NCBI GenBank assembly: GCA_002900995.3
Contig: PJEW03000020.1
Coordinates: forward strand, 31,985 to 95,984
Direction of reading: 5' to 3'
DNA from: Ganoderma boninense
Taxonomy: Eukaryota > Basidiomycota > Agaricomycetes > Polyporales > Polyporaceae
Length of the DNA: 64,000 nucleotides
Shown here: positions 24,088 to 36,324 of the stretch, in pieces
How positions within the stretch are numbered: the stretch's first letter is position 1
Layout of the letters: every line of letters starts with the position of its first letter
Made by a program: the position numbers and the translations under genes
The notes under the pieces: generated by a model
Told to the model about the DNA's origin: nothing
The model's database searches: none
The model's input: the letters and a program-made list of their open reading frames with translations, nothing else

Positions 24088-24834
24088 CGATGTGGACGAA
24101 GGTGGCAAGGGCAGCGCTGGCAATTATGAGCATCAGAAGCAGGGCGATACTGATGACGAGGACGACGAGGACGGGGCCCGGACGGGTTCGGAGAACAAGG
24201 AGGCTGAGGACCGGGGCGTTCTTGGCATCGGAGACAGCGTGGAGTATCTACTGGTAAGTCATGCACCATATTCAGCTGTGCATGCATCTCAACGTGCATC
24301 AACAGGATGGTCTTCTGTGCTTCGTAACGGGTAGGCACACACGCAATGCACTGATTTGCCTCATACTCGCATGTTCCGTCCGAGTTCAGCCCTCGGCACC
24401 TAATCCGAGTAGCCCTCTCTTGATCGATACCCTGTGTTGTACCTTTGCCTTCCTCAATCTTATATTCCCCTAAATCATCAAATCAATGTATGTCGTATCC
24501 GTTTTAGCGTGAGTGCCTGGGGACCAAGATCCTGGTAGTATATTTATTGGCCAGCCGGCCCCGGTAGATGTCGACCGATTGCTATCGGGGAACACGACTG
24601 TCTAGACCGTATATGATAGCATATGGTCAGCATGGTGCTGGTCGGACTTGATCATATCTGACCGGTACGCCTGGGCAGTAAGATTGTAACCGACCAAATC
24701 TCGCATGTCTTCCAATCAGGTCAGACCTCTATGACCATATTCTACCAGCTCTAGTGTGTCTTCTACCATGAAATTCGGGAATGACCGGGCACTACTAACG
24801 ACGCCATATGCGATAGCCTGTGACAACAACACCA

Positions 24835-26210
24835 CCCACTTTTGCTGATGTGATGTGAATGTAACAGTGGCGTTCGAGTACAAGGGATGGTTCAACAACC
24901 CGAGCGGGCTCCTTCCAGCGGCGAGCAGTCGTCGTGAACCAGCGCGATGATGCTCACGAATGTTGGCCTTGACGCGCTCGTTCCAGTGAAGCTGTACGCT
25001 TTCCCGCCTGAGCGAATGCTAAAGTTCACGCCTTGAGTGGCTACATCAGGGTAGGCGCGCCCGCTAACATTAAACTGGCCCGCATTCGCACTTTCCTGTT
25101 TCTGGAGGAAAGCGTCGATCGCCTCCTGGTAAGATGGCTGGGAGAAGATGCGCGAGAAACCCCCAGACGAAAAACTTGCAGCAACTTCAGGCTTGATGCC
25201 TTGCGTCGTACGGGCAGATGTGACACTAGAGATACAGAGCTCAAGCTGAGATACGTCTCAACGAGGAGGCGCTGCCTGGAAGACGCTTGCGACGGGCAAG
25301 TGAATAGGAACGATGGCACAAATGGTGCCAGACTCTGGCAGCCGCTGTTCCCACCGGAGCTGCCGCCAACAGCCCCGCTGTCTCCTGATGCAAAGATAAC
25401 CAACGTTCCGAGGAGACCGAGCTGACCATAGTGGCTGCACAATGTGGTAGACGGAGGTTCGCCATCTCCCGCAAATAGAAAAAGGAAGGGAGAACATACT
25501 GAGCCATACGTCCCATTCTTGGGATCGGGCCTGACCTCCGCAAGAAAGGCCTGCAGCACCAGGATTGTCAGCCTAATAATAGCGGCCTTGAGTGACTCCG
25601 CTGCCGACCGACCTGCAGATCATTTCGGTTGACTCGTCCCTCGAACGCCACTCGCATACACAAGCTGTTGCTCGAAAGAGGTGGCCTGCGTTGTGGGGAT
25701 GGCGTAGAGTGTCTGTAAATAGCCGGGTTCCGTACTGATTGCGCATGACTGGCTTGTAGGGTAAACAAACGCAACGTGTTCGTGCAAATACACATACATG
25801 GGTCCTCAGGAGCGTGTGCGGACCATGGTTGTGTTTATGGCATCGTGCGTGTACGCTGTGAACTTGGCGGCGAGCCTCGTGTTCGCGTGCGTCGCAGATA
25901 CGCGGACAGTCAGTTTTTTCGCCGAGTATGAACGCGACTCCACCGAGAGACCATGGTCCCTGAGCCAATCGGCCACAGCCTCGACGCTGTCAGTTCTCGG
26001 GGAAACAAATCGGGCCACCTAATGCCAAGGGTTAAGTCAATTCGAAGTTAAGCAACGGCGGACGCACCCCAGACCTGCAGAGATGCTGCCCGTACTTCGG
26101 ACTCGAGGGGTCGCTGACGTCTGCAATGTATTGTGGAGAGTTACTCCTGGGTATCCCATTTACGTCGAGCCGATATTTTGCATAAGGATGGCCTTTTCGA
26201 AGCTCAGGAC
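24835..26210 (-). pseudogene. Sedolisin (S53) peptidase remnant (right-arm copy)
   Basis: Mirror of 18850-20225, with the same pro-domain and catalytic fragments, including the Ser of TGTSASRP. It has extra small differences from its twin: near 25920 (a run of six T against the left reading), near 24825 (acaacaacacc against acaacacacc) and near 24935 (one C lost). The fact that both twins carry the same large defects shows that the gene was already broken before the duplication. Confidence 0.65.
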
Positions 26211-27290
26211 GGGATGGGGGGAGAAGGAGGGCATATTGAGACTCGGAGAAGCAGGAGGAACGGCTCGGGTAGCCTTCGGATAGAGAGGCCAATTCGGATG
26301 GGGAGAGGCATGGCGGTAAGATGGGGAGTTGTAGCCGTTGTAGAGGTCATATAAATGAGCCGGATATTCTTGCTGATGGATGTCGTGGCCATCGGCGTAT
26401 CGAGAGCCTGCTGAGGGGACAAGCGATCGAACCAGGGTCCAACTCCGAGTCCCAGGCCAGAAACGGGTGGACCTCGTGCCGCCAGGGTCGGCCGGGGGTG
26501 GTGCGATACAAGTGCCCAGGGAATGTGGTACGCACTTCGACGGATAAAACGAGGGTTTTGTGTTCGAGACACAGGTCGTCATAGAAGGAAGGTCGAAGTC
26601 GGGCCACTAGGCAGTGGTGGGCTGGGTGTATTTCTGCTGGCACGCTGAGGCCGTCTGAAAAGGGATGAGCAGTTCTTACAGAGGCACGGAGGCCACGCCT
26701 TTCCACATCCGCTCGTGAGTACGCGTGAGTGCTGAAAGTTTGTTTTCTATCCTGTTGCGAGCAAGTCTACCGTGAACTTCACACCCTCTCCCGACGAACG
26801 TATCGAACCGGATTGAACGTACAGTGTTTGGAGCTAAGTCTAGCCCGGCCATTGCGAAGGTAGTAGCACTTGGAGTTGCTAGAGTGCGGAAGTTGGGGCG
26901 TCTAGTGTTGTATGGTGGACGTTTGAAACTCCATCCCAACCACCAAACCAGGCAGAGACGGGAAGGTGTCCGGGATGTCCGGGTTCGGGTAAGGTTCGGG
27001 GACGGGCCGGGACAGAACCGAGACGACCCGATGGTTCGAACATCTCTGCAAACCAAACATCGAACACCCACTTTCCATTCCTAACTTTCATTCTGCCAGC
27101 CTTGAGGTATGTCTTGGGTCGGATTGCGTCCATTTCAAGCCACAGGGCCTGCAACTCACGACGCCCGCCAGCCCCCTTTTTTAGTCATGGTCAACGTCAA
27201 TGGAAACAATCAATATGGCGGCAGACTCAGTAGGTGCATATGTTTACTACAGAGATGCAGTGAAATACTCTGATTGACTACTTTGAACAG

Positions 27291-28811
27291 CCATTGCTCT
27301 CGACGATTCGGCTCTCATAAAGCTCTTCAGGCAGTTCAACCGTGAGAAGGATGGAGCAGGGCTGTCGGTTGCGGAGCAGTTAGCTAGACTTGAAGCTGCA
27401 GGATGTCCAATGAGGTGAGTGCTGTACGTTATGGAGAATAGTGGTATGTTTGACAAAAGCAAAGTCGCATGTCGATGTACAAGCTGCGCCGCCGTCTTGG
27501 CGTTCCTACTGTTCGCGTTCAAGCCACCAGTGGGGACCCAACAAAGCACCGTCAAAGCATTTTAGACCTCAAGGCGAGCGATATCCAGGGCCGGTGGGGT
27601 GTACGACAAGTGCGACAACGTTTAGCCAACAAGGATATATCAGTGACCCGGTGAGCCGCACGACAATCCCAGCGTCGCATTCACCCTGACTATGTCTCAG
27701 CGATGAACTTCGAGAAGTCTTGCACGACCATTTCGACCATGAGTTCGACCTTCGCTTCCCAGGAAAATGCAGAGGAGCTATTCCACGAGTCCCTTGGATT
27801 GCATCGGGCCCATGCATCAAGTCCACGTGGACGGGCACGAGAAATTGTCTTCTCAAGCTCTTTGTCTTGGACCAGTCTCGCTGCCTATCTATGCGTATAG
27901 AGATCTATGGGCGGGTTTGTCCTCACCCTAAGGGTTCTACCGAATGTACGCCTTGCTTCGACTTGTGCCCATCTATACCTTGACGTTGTGGAATTGTTTT
28001 GCGGTGAGTTTTCCGTTGCCCATGTCATAGATATTTAAGCTCACATCGTTTGTCGTAGCCGTTCCAATGACAGTAGTAAGCGATAAAGGATCAGAGACTG
28101 GGACGATGATTGAGTTCCAGAAAACCCTTAGGTTTGTGGGATCCATCGTGCACTATGTCTGAACTTAACCTTGGGCGCACACACATCGCAGACGAGATGC
28201 AGCACCGGACATACCTGAAAGCGAGTTCAAGCCGTGGATCCAAGTGCAAAGTAAGCACAACACACCAATTGAAGGGTTCTGGCCGTGGCTTCGGCAAGGG
28301 GAAGGCCACAATATCCGTGACATCATCCTGAGCGGTGCTGCGACGTTCGACTCGAATGATCCCATCCACGTGTGAGCGATCCTTCTTCCTTTCAGACCTT
28401 GACGTGGTCTAATATTTTGTCAGCAATGTCTTCAACTGGCTTTGGCCGCCCCTGGTGCAGGAACGCCTCGATGAATACAAGGATTATTGGGAACAATCAC
28501 ACACCGTTCGCCGCCAGAAAGACAAAGACCTCCCGTCGGGAACGTCACCGACACACATATGGACCTGTCCTACTCATTTGCGACCCACCGCAAGAGATTG
28601 TAGGGTTTGTGTGCGACCAGAGTTGATCAAGGAGCTTCGTGATCAAATTGGGGGAGAGGAGGCGCATCAGCAGGCGTACGAGTTTGTCACGCCACAGTTC
28701 CGCGCCGAAGCAGATGGGGCTTACATTGACATCGGCTCCCCTCTAATTATGCTTGTCTCGGCATGGCCAATATTTGTTTCTGTTGTCAACGTTCTAAAAG
28801 CTCGCCAGTGA
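27291..28811 (+). pseudogene. DDE integrase-core gene, frameshifted (right-arm copy)
   Basis: Mirror of the gene at 16249-17768, with the same exons, splice sites and triad motifs (VDGHEKL near 27825, VSDKGSE near 28075, HNTPIEGFW near 28265). Two single-base deletions, CCCC to CCC near 27796 and GGGG to GGG near 27911, disrupt the frame around the first catalytic Asp. A three-base gain near 28490 keeps frame (YWEQSHTV against YWNNHTV). If the deletions are consensus errors this copy is intact too; as written it cannot make the full protein. Confidence 0.6.
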
Positions 28812-29069
28812 ATGTATGTATTAGTCTCAGTCAATGCGACGTGCGATCGAGTGCGGCATCAGCCCGGGAACATGTCACACAATATCTCCGCTACTGTCTT
28901 TCCTGCAACCATGTTTTTTCTAATGCTACGTAAACGTCATGACATTCTCCTCCAAGACAACCACTCCAATCTGAGACACCTCACGACACGACCACTAATT
29001 ACAAATTCCCAAGACACAACAACTTGTCAAGCCTCACAAAGCGCCTTCGGGGCCACTCGACGGAGTACT

Positions 29070-30446
29070 TTACACCTCTGGGGTGCTGGTCCCGAGCTGA
29101 GGCGCGAAATAGTCGGCCAAGCCGTCTTTCACCTCCTGCATAGTCGTCTTGATTGTCATAGCTGCGCCCCGTCTGCACTCTGGCGTCAGCTTATCCAGCA
29201 TTGGGTGCAGGTGCCCCCGAATAAACAACTGCGTCTCCATCGCCCGCAGTCCGCCTAGCACATCCTCCATTGAAACCTTCAACGTCATCTCCGACCGGCT
29301 GAAAGACGTCCACGCAAACCTCCAGCCCGGCACGCACTCCTGTTCGTGTATTGTACACCCCTCTGACCGTGGAATTTTGGGTGGCCTAGACCGGAGCTTG
29401 CCCCAAAGTCGTGAAAGCGACCAGTACCCAAACAGCAGTCGTTCCGTCTGCCCACGCGTGAGGCTGGCGGGTGTGCCTGTACGCATGGAGGCAGCAACGG
29501 TGGCAGTAAAGCTCTCCTCAGTCCCATCTGGTCCTGCCGTGAAGCGTGCCGCGGGAAAGCGTGAGTACTGCTTGCCATCCTCCACCACACCGGGCTCGAA
29601 ATCACCAGCCATTTCGAGGAGCTGGACATAGTACGCGTAGCCCTGTAGTTGTCTGATGCCGCTCCTATCCGCGATCTCGAGGGCGTGGACTGGGCGGAGG
29701 TCACGGGTGATAATGCGGTCGACCCACCGCTCTGCGACAAAGGTCAGGAGAGTGGTGTGACGGCAAAGGATGGCAATTTCGAGAAGCTGCTTCATCCACT
29801 GGGAGGAGCAGCGATCAAGGTCATACTGCGCTGGGGGCGAACCGTGCAAGCCAGATACTACGTGATATAGTGCGCCAGCAGCCCATGTCTCGATAGACAC
29901 GAAACTGTATTTGTTTGCCACATTCACAATCGTCAACAACTGCTCCATGTTTGCTGCCGGGTGTCGTAAACCCGGAGCTGTAGCGGCCTGGGAATTCATA
30001 AATTCTCGATGTCAGACTTGTTGTTAAAGAAGAGGGTGTCAATACCTACCCCTCATAGATGATGGAAAGCAGGGTGCGAAAACGCTCTGCGGACTCTCCA
30101 TAGAGACAGACCGGGTTCTCGTCCGAGCGACCTTCTACGCCTTCCTTATTAGCAGGCATGTTAAACATGCCTAGGAATGCGGATGAGTCACGACTAAGGA
30201 GGTATCGATGGACCTGCAGACCGCAAGCAACAGGTTAGCAAATGCTTTTGGGGTCACACAATTTCTAGATCGGCGCCGATATCAACGTCATGTTCGCTAG
30301 CTAGTCCAAGACCTCCAGGCATTTGATCGGAGAGCGGCGCTGTGGAAACACGGAGCACTCACCTTGAATAGGGTGTTGTCCACCCGAATGACACAATCGC
30401 CACTCTCGATGTAATACTCATTATCGTGCATGGTCGGCTCCTCCAT
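29070..30446 (-). CDS. BTB/POZ domain protein (right-arm copy)
   Basis: Mirror of the BTB gene at 14614-15991: same ATG (30446), same two introns, same stop. The long last exon translates to the same sequence as its twin, including the BTB motifs and the YAYYVQLLEM region. Unlike the neighbouring integrase copy, no frame-changing difference was seen. The window therefore has two apparently intact, near-identical BTB genes facing each other about 13 kb apart. Confidence 0.85.
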
Positions 30447-31479
30447 GTTATGGCCCGTCTCTGCGTCTTCGACGATATTTAGAGGCTGAATAGTCGCGTC
30501 AAGATGCCGTACGTCAGAGAGTCAGTTCCGCTGCTCTCGAACCATGGAGATGAATTGAACCGAACATACCTTCAATGGTCACTTGACCTGAACAGCAGCC
30601 TGAACTTGTATTCGACCGACTGGACTTCCGAACTGTAAAGAGCTCGCCGTCAGACCTAAGGGTCGCCCATGTAAGCATTGTGTCGAGGTCTCAGTGTCTG
30701 ATTCAAAGAGGAGCGCACCTCAGTCTTCGATCTCAGGCTTCGCGCCTTGCTGTCAGAATGGGAGTCAGCGATGGCGGCGGGGTTGAGTCGGTGCTCTGCG
30801 GCGCGAACATTGTGTACCCAGGGACGTGTGGACAAATGGCAGCAGCGAGCTGTATTGTCGCACGAGTTGGGAGAGGAAAGGAGGCCCACTGAGGTCGGAA
30901 GGCCTTCAAAGTGGGAGGAGCAACACTTACGTAGAAGGCGCCTACCGGGGCAGGTGTCCTTCTGCAGCCTTCCCTGCCCACCCGAAAACAGTATGCAATC
31001 GCGCCGCGAGTGTTATCCTAGCTAGAGAGGTTTCACAAGTAGCAGCTTCTGCCGAGAGGTCAAGTCCGGTTGTGAGGGATATCGGGACCTGCCATAAAGG
31101 AATACGACATATTTCATTGGTCACCGTAACGACAACTAACAAAACAAAGATTGAAGTATAATATATTGGATATCGCCAGGCATCGCAATGACTCATCCGA
31201 CTCGTCGGGATAGATCATGGATAGGGCCAAGAAGGGAAGTAGAGAGGTGAAGGACGGCAGACGCGTTTTGCAGAGCTTCGCCTGGGTCTAGCTGCGCCCG
31301 CTTGTGCCGACAGCTGCATGCCATGCTGTCCCGTACAGCGATGTAGTGGACGACGTCGGCAAGGAGCAGGAGAATGGCGAGCGGGATCATGGCAAAGGAG
31401 GGAAGGAAGGCATGTGCAGGCTGGAAACATTGGGGGGACACGGATGACAATGGCGACGAAGGGCGACGGCAAGGGACTC

Positions 31480-31590
31480 GAGGGCGGCGGTGAGGAGGAC
31501 GAGGGTGGCGGTGAGGAGGACGAGGGCGGCGGTGAGGAGGACGAGGGCGGCGGTGAGGAGGACGAGGGCGGCGGTGAGGAGGAAGGGACA
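31480..31590. repeat. 21-bp minisatellite (right arm)
   Basis: Reverse-complement twin of the array at 13471-13577 (unit gaggaggacgagggcggcggt), again five copies and about 60 bp inside the outer edge of the arm. Equal copy number in both arms of a normally unstable repeat argues that the arms separated very recently or are homogenised. Confidence 0.9.
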
Positions 31591-31649
31591 GGGGGAGGCT
31601 GGGGGGAGGGAAGCAGCCTTGGTGAATCATTCGGTCGGGGGTTGGACAG

Positions 31650-33700
31650 AGAGCCATTGGTCTGTTTTTAGCCGAGCGCGGTCCGGACGCCACAGAGTCG
31701 GCCACTCGCGGGGATTCACCGCGTCCTTCTTCTCGTCCCACGACGACGACGTCCCTGCAAAAGGCTGCTCCCACATCCGTCAATCGCCTCGACCACCATT
31801 CTCTCAACACGCCCATCTCCGGGCTGTTGAAAGGAGGCGCGACCGCACATGACTGCGAGCATTCAAGGGTGTCAGATGCAGACGGCACACGTCGTGCCGT
31901 TTCCGCTGCACACCGAGGACGGGAGCGTTTCGGCCGGGGTTCCATAACGACGACAATCGAGTCATTGCTCAGACCATGACTTCGAGGGATGGAAGGGCTG
32001 CTTCGTTGCATACGGCTTTGCTGTTCCAAGGCGCCTTGGATACGGAGTCGCGACCGCGGCAGGTGAGTTCACCCAATGTATTACAGAGCTTGCAGGCTGT
32101 GGTGTCAGTGGGCAGCTGGTGTCTCATTAACTGGTCTAGCAGAGATCGAGTAGAAGGCGCAGGAGCTGCAGAGCATCCGAGATGTGATGATCATCTAAGG
32201 TACTACTGGTTCGTTTTCCTGCATCGGATTGGACTTGCGCAGACTGATAGACGTCTTCGATAGTGGATGAGTACGCCTAATCAACTGGTTGGGTCAGTGG
32301 ATTTGATTCTACAATGCACGATCACTTCCGCATACTTCCTGCAGCTTGAGACCAGCCCAGCCGCTCAACATCGTTGGAGAAACAGAGCGACGTGCGCTGG
32401 AGGCAAAGCAGGAGTTTGATCGTTCTCGCGCCTCGTGAAGCCGTCGGAGGTCGCGCGCTTTGAGGAGGAGCGTATCGAGGACTTCAAGAACCCCCTTGAA
32501 GCATTCCTCAACGGCATGATCAAACGATAGAAGCAAGCACGTCCCATATCCTTTGGACACAAGCTTTTGTCCTAGGACTTACGTATCATTCTCGTAGCTT
32601 ATTGCGTCCTGGGAGAGCTTCCCACAGTCCCTCCTCCACGGAGCTTACAGCTTTCCCCCACCGCTGTGTCAGGTTCATGACGGGTTAGCTGTCTATCTCC
32701 CACCTTCTGTTTGTAGCAAAGCACGGAATAATCGTCTATGGCTATGCGACGGAATATATGTGTGAACCCTAAAGCCGTCAAGCCATCCTTACAGCTGTTT
32801 ACACAGGCTTGCGATCCGACGGGCGGTCGCGATTGAGCAACCTCCGTTTGTTTTTCGACGGCAGCAACTGGTACGCCGAGTCCTGCCCCGCAGGCTGCTG
32901 GTTCGGGCACGGGTTCGTCCACTTAAACTTGCCATGCATGCTCATCACGGCCCGGACATCCCCCCGTCTATCCCTGCGCTCATGCCCGCCCTGCCCATCA
33001 CATTTTGACCTAGTGGGTGGCTGCTATTGCGGCAGCAACAACCGGCGCATGCCGGAGCTCTATCCGGAGCTGCTGGCGCTTGAGTTGAGCCTGATGCCGG
33101 GCCTGTTGGGGGGAGGCTGGGGGGGGAAGACATGTCATTGACCATGGTATGGACTTGCTGGTTTTGTGTCTGGAGGTGGCTGATGATCTGCGCGATGTCA
33201 ATGCCATCGCCGATGAGGGTCTTCTCGCCCTCGCTGCCTGTCGCACCTTCGCCCAATTTCTGGCCGTCCTACGAGTAGAAGGGCAAACAGTCATACCCTT
33301 GAAACCATGATGTCAACCTACATCCCTCCTGTAACATCCGAAACGTCCAAGTAGTACAATGAGAAACTTCGACGTAGTCACACAACGAGCACGCTGTTTC
33401 TCAGCGGGGGGATGACAACCATAGAACTACCTTTAGGCAGAGCAAAGACAAATGAATGATTAGGTAAACGTGACCAAGCGGAAACCCCAGGACCACCACA
33501 TTCAACACCATCGTGCAAGCGAGAAAAGCAACGAGCACAGACGATTGCATCTCCAAAGTCCTACCGCGAAACAGATGTCCACACAAGTACAAATGCAACA
33601 ACGGAACGTCGGCCTTCAGCCAAACGTCGCACGTACTCGTCTGTCCTGCCGTGCATTGGCCTAGATGTCGTTCGTCGCGGGGAGCGCACCACTGGCCGGC
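31650..33700. other. No firm gene; scattered exon-like frames
   Basis: Minus-strand frames at 32945-33256 (DGIDIAQIISHLQTQNQQVH) and 32330-32550 (FDHAVEECFKGVLEVLDTLL) look like helical or coiled-coil exons of an unknown gene. They lie in different frames and I could not connect them. The start of the stretch, just outside the right arm, has no counterpart outside the left arm. Confidence 0.35.
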
Positions 33701-33789
33701 GACACATTTGCGGGTATCGGATCGGTAAGCATGACCGTACTGTCGACGGTCTCGTATGTTTAGGGCGTCGCCATGCTCCAGTTATCGAA

Positions 33790-36324
33790 TCACGCCATCC
33801 CGCCGTAGTTGGCGTACCCGGCCATGGCGTTGCTGTTGGCGTACCCGGTCATGGCGTTGCTGTTGGCGTACCTGGTCATGGCGTTGCTGTTGGCGTACCC
33901 CGCCATGGTGTTGCTGTTGTTGTACCCGGCCATGGCGTTGCTGTGGGTGTGGCCCCCAGTGGTATTGTCGTTCCCGTACCGCGCCATCGCGTTTCCATTG
34001 CCGGACCCTGCCATCGCGCTGCCGTGCATGTACGAGGACGTCACATCAACATCTCCATTCATCACGCCCGCGCCGCGGACATGCCCGTTGGTGGTGTCGC
34101 GGTCGACGAATGCATCCATCGTGGGGGCCTGCCCGACCACCGGGCGGACACGCGCGTTGGTTGCGTTAGCGAATCCAGTCGTCGTGTCCCCGAACCCATT
34201 CACGACGTTCGCAGACGCGTAGTCGTCGGGATTGACGTATCCGACGGGGGCGTTTGGAGTCTCGTCGCTGTTCGGCACGTTTGCCGCCGTCCCCATCTCC
34301 GCACCGCTACCGTCGACGGGGATGGCATGATTGCCGCTTGAATAGCCTTGTCCGCCAGAATCAATGACTTCTGCAGTGTTGCCTGGGAGCTTTACCACCA
34401 TGCGGTCGAGGTGCAGAGAGCCAACGGAGGAGTTGGAGTGATGCGGGTAAGAAGCGAGGGATGCATTAGAACGCTGGAGGCGACCAGATGAGAACGAGCC
34501 CGTGGGACTCCGCACGTGCGGATGATACAGGGGGGGAGAGGGGGGAGAGGGAGGAGGGGGGAGAAGGGGGAGTGGGGCAGCGCAAAGATGAGGGAGAGGG
34601 CAAAGAAGGGAAAGAGGAGTGGAACGAGAGGCTCCCGACATCCTGCCCCGGCGCACATCTATCTCTCGTCCTCTCTTCAATCTTCTTGGCCTCCAGCCAA
34701 AGCTCAAGCTGCCGCGTTTTCTCGCTCTTCCGCATCTTCTTGGGAGCTTGGCGATTATGCGACAACGGGTCCACGGGGTCAGGAACCGAACTGAGCGCGG
34801 GATCTCGGACATAATCGTCGTAGGGAATGGATCAAGGGGGTGCGACACCCTGTGTCGCAACTGGTTGGCGAGCGGGGCTGAACATGTCCACCGGAGCAGA
34901 GTTAGGCATGAACTCGAGGGGAGCGGGATTGGGCATGAGTTTGCGAGCGGGCATGGCGACCGGAACAGAGTTAGACATGGGCTGGCGCGCGGGGCTGGAC
35001 ACGAGTGGCAGAGCAGCGCTTGACATGCACTGGGGCGCGGAACTGGTCATGGGCGATGAAGCAGAGCTGTACATGAACTGGTGGCCAGGACTAGTCATCG
35101 GCGGCGGAGCATAGTTGGACATGAACTGGCGGGCGTTGGCCATGGACGGCGGAGCAGAGTTGGACATGAACTGGTGGCCAGGACTGGTCATCGGCGGTGG
35201 AGCAGAATTAAATGTCGGGACTGCATAAAATGGATGGTGTGAGAACTGAGCGGGGTCTGCAGCGAGCGGGGCAGTCTGCTGGATGGCGTTCTGCATCGTC
35301 TTTTGTGATGGCACAGCAAGGGGTGTGCCCAGCGGAGCGGCGGAAGGAGGGACAGATCCAACAGCGGCATTCGTGGATAGGGCCTTCTTTTGAGGGATGC
35401 CTCCAGAGGACATGCAAGGCCTCGTGCCGGCGGGAGACGAAGATGATAGGGCATTCATGCCAGTGGCGGACGAAGATGACGACGACGCGGCGGTACCGGA
35501 AGATGGAGAGGAGATCATGTATGCAGGAGATGGAGTAAGGACCACGATGGGTTCGACAACGACGTCTCTCCCGTCGAATTCTCGTCCTCCCAAACTCGCA
35601 TTCGTCCAGACTGGCTCGTCGTTTTTTCCCATGTGCGTAACCCCATGCGGAGGGGATACCGGCTGAGATGGTGCACTGCAAGGTTCTTCCACTCGGGAGG
35701 GCTGTGCCCAGCCTGTGCATCTGTTCTTACGATGAATACTCGACCATCGGATCGCACCACAGAGAATTACTCACATGCGGCACTCTGCAGAAACTGCAAG
35801 TGCTCCAGACTGAAAGGACCCGCAACCGTCTCGGATTCCCTCGCCACCTTCCGCCAGCGTTGGAACCATCCAAGAAACGATCGATGGACACTAGGGCGCA
35901 CTTCTCAGCGTGCCGCGAAAACGAGTGGATGGAGAACAACGTACTGGTCAACCGTCTTCCTACCGACCCGAGCGTAGAAGGGGAGAGGCTGCGGCTGCTG
36001 ATTCTGCTGCGGGGGCATAATTTCGCGGCCCAGTGTAGCGAAGTCGGGCTCCGTGCCAGTGCCAGTATGAACGGCGTTGAAGGCGTCCTTCTGAGTGTCG
36101 GAAGCCGCGAGGAGGGACTGGATCATAGCTGGTGTGGGGATGGAAGACTCGGAGGCGGATGAAGGCAGATGATAGCCAGCCTGAACAGCGGGGGAGGTAC
36201 TGGCGGCATTAGAGGGTGATAGATGGAAGGAGGAAGTTGTATTCGGCAGCTGGTCTGCGAGATTAGGCGCCTTGGCCGCCAAATACAAATGATTAGGCGC
36301 CGAGTGGTGCTGCCTGTAGTCCAT
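33790..36324 (-). CDS. Repeat-rich Ser/Pro/Asn/Met protein, unknown function
   Basis: A multi-exon minus-strand gene probably starts at ATG 36324 (MDYRQHHSAPNHLYLAAKAP) and continues through exons at about 35905-36324, 34832-35700 and 33790-34830. Most of it is low-complexity Ser/Pro/Ala/Asn/Met sequence. One part (34870-35200) repeats SAPPPMTSPGHQFMSN-type units of about 16 residues. The C-terminal part repeats AMAGYANSN. Between them is a basic stretch, PKKMRKSEKTRQLELWLEAK, predicted helical, which could be a nuclear localisation or DNA-binding piece. I do not recognise a family. The two repeat types imply unequal crossing-over in the gene. Introns are proposed only from frame changes next to GT/AG sites, so the model is loose. 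Confidence 0.45.
33808..33947. repeat. 27-bp minisatellite within coding sequence
   Basis: About five copies of ggcgtacccggccatggcg plus ttgctgtt, encoding the nine-residue AMAGYANSN unit on the minus strand. Sequence differences between copies (MAGY, MTGY, MTRY) are mainly amino-acid changing at one position, while Asn, Ala and Tyr are kept. Confidence 0.85.
34500..34620. repeat. Polypurine tract
   Basis: G/A-rich plus strand with runs such as gggggagaggggggagaggg, opposite in strand bias to the tracts at 7.1-7.8 and 59.7-60.3 kb. It lies within the minus-strand repeat-protein model, where it would encode a Pro/Leu/Ser run, or within an intron of it. Confidence 0.6.

Larger units (their letters stand above)
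23747..31649 (-). repeat. Right arm of 7.9-kb inverted repeat
   Basis: Reverse complement of 13408-21313. The inner edge is at gtgtgcac (23747), the outer edge at ggacag (31649). Compared with the left arm it has, for example, CCC for CCCC near 27800, GGG for GGGG near 27910, TTGGGAACAATCACACACC for TTGGAACAATCACACC near 28488, a two-base loss near 30895, and single substitutions near 24687 and 29003. No recognition site, target duplication or shared terminal motif is seen at either edge. Confidence 0.97.

Noticed and set aside
13408..31649. Reading the inverted repeat as a missed-adapter (hairpin) sequencing artefact
   Set aside because: Such artefacts normally give a palindrome with no unique core. 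Here 2.4 kb of gene-bearing unique sequence lies between the arms. An assembly error of another kind is still possible and is kept as a finding.
13408..31649. Reading the whole inverted repeat as one giant transposon
   Set aside because: No target-site duplication, terminal motif or shared end sequence is seen at the outer edges, and the gene content is mixed.
31193..32029. 278-codon minus-strand frame crossing the outer edge of the right arm
   Set aside because: Half of it is the minisatellite and the other half is unique flank; the left arm has no matching continuation, so the frame is accidental.
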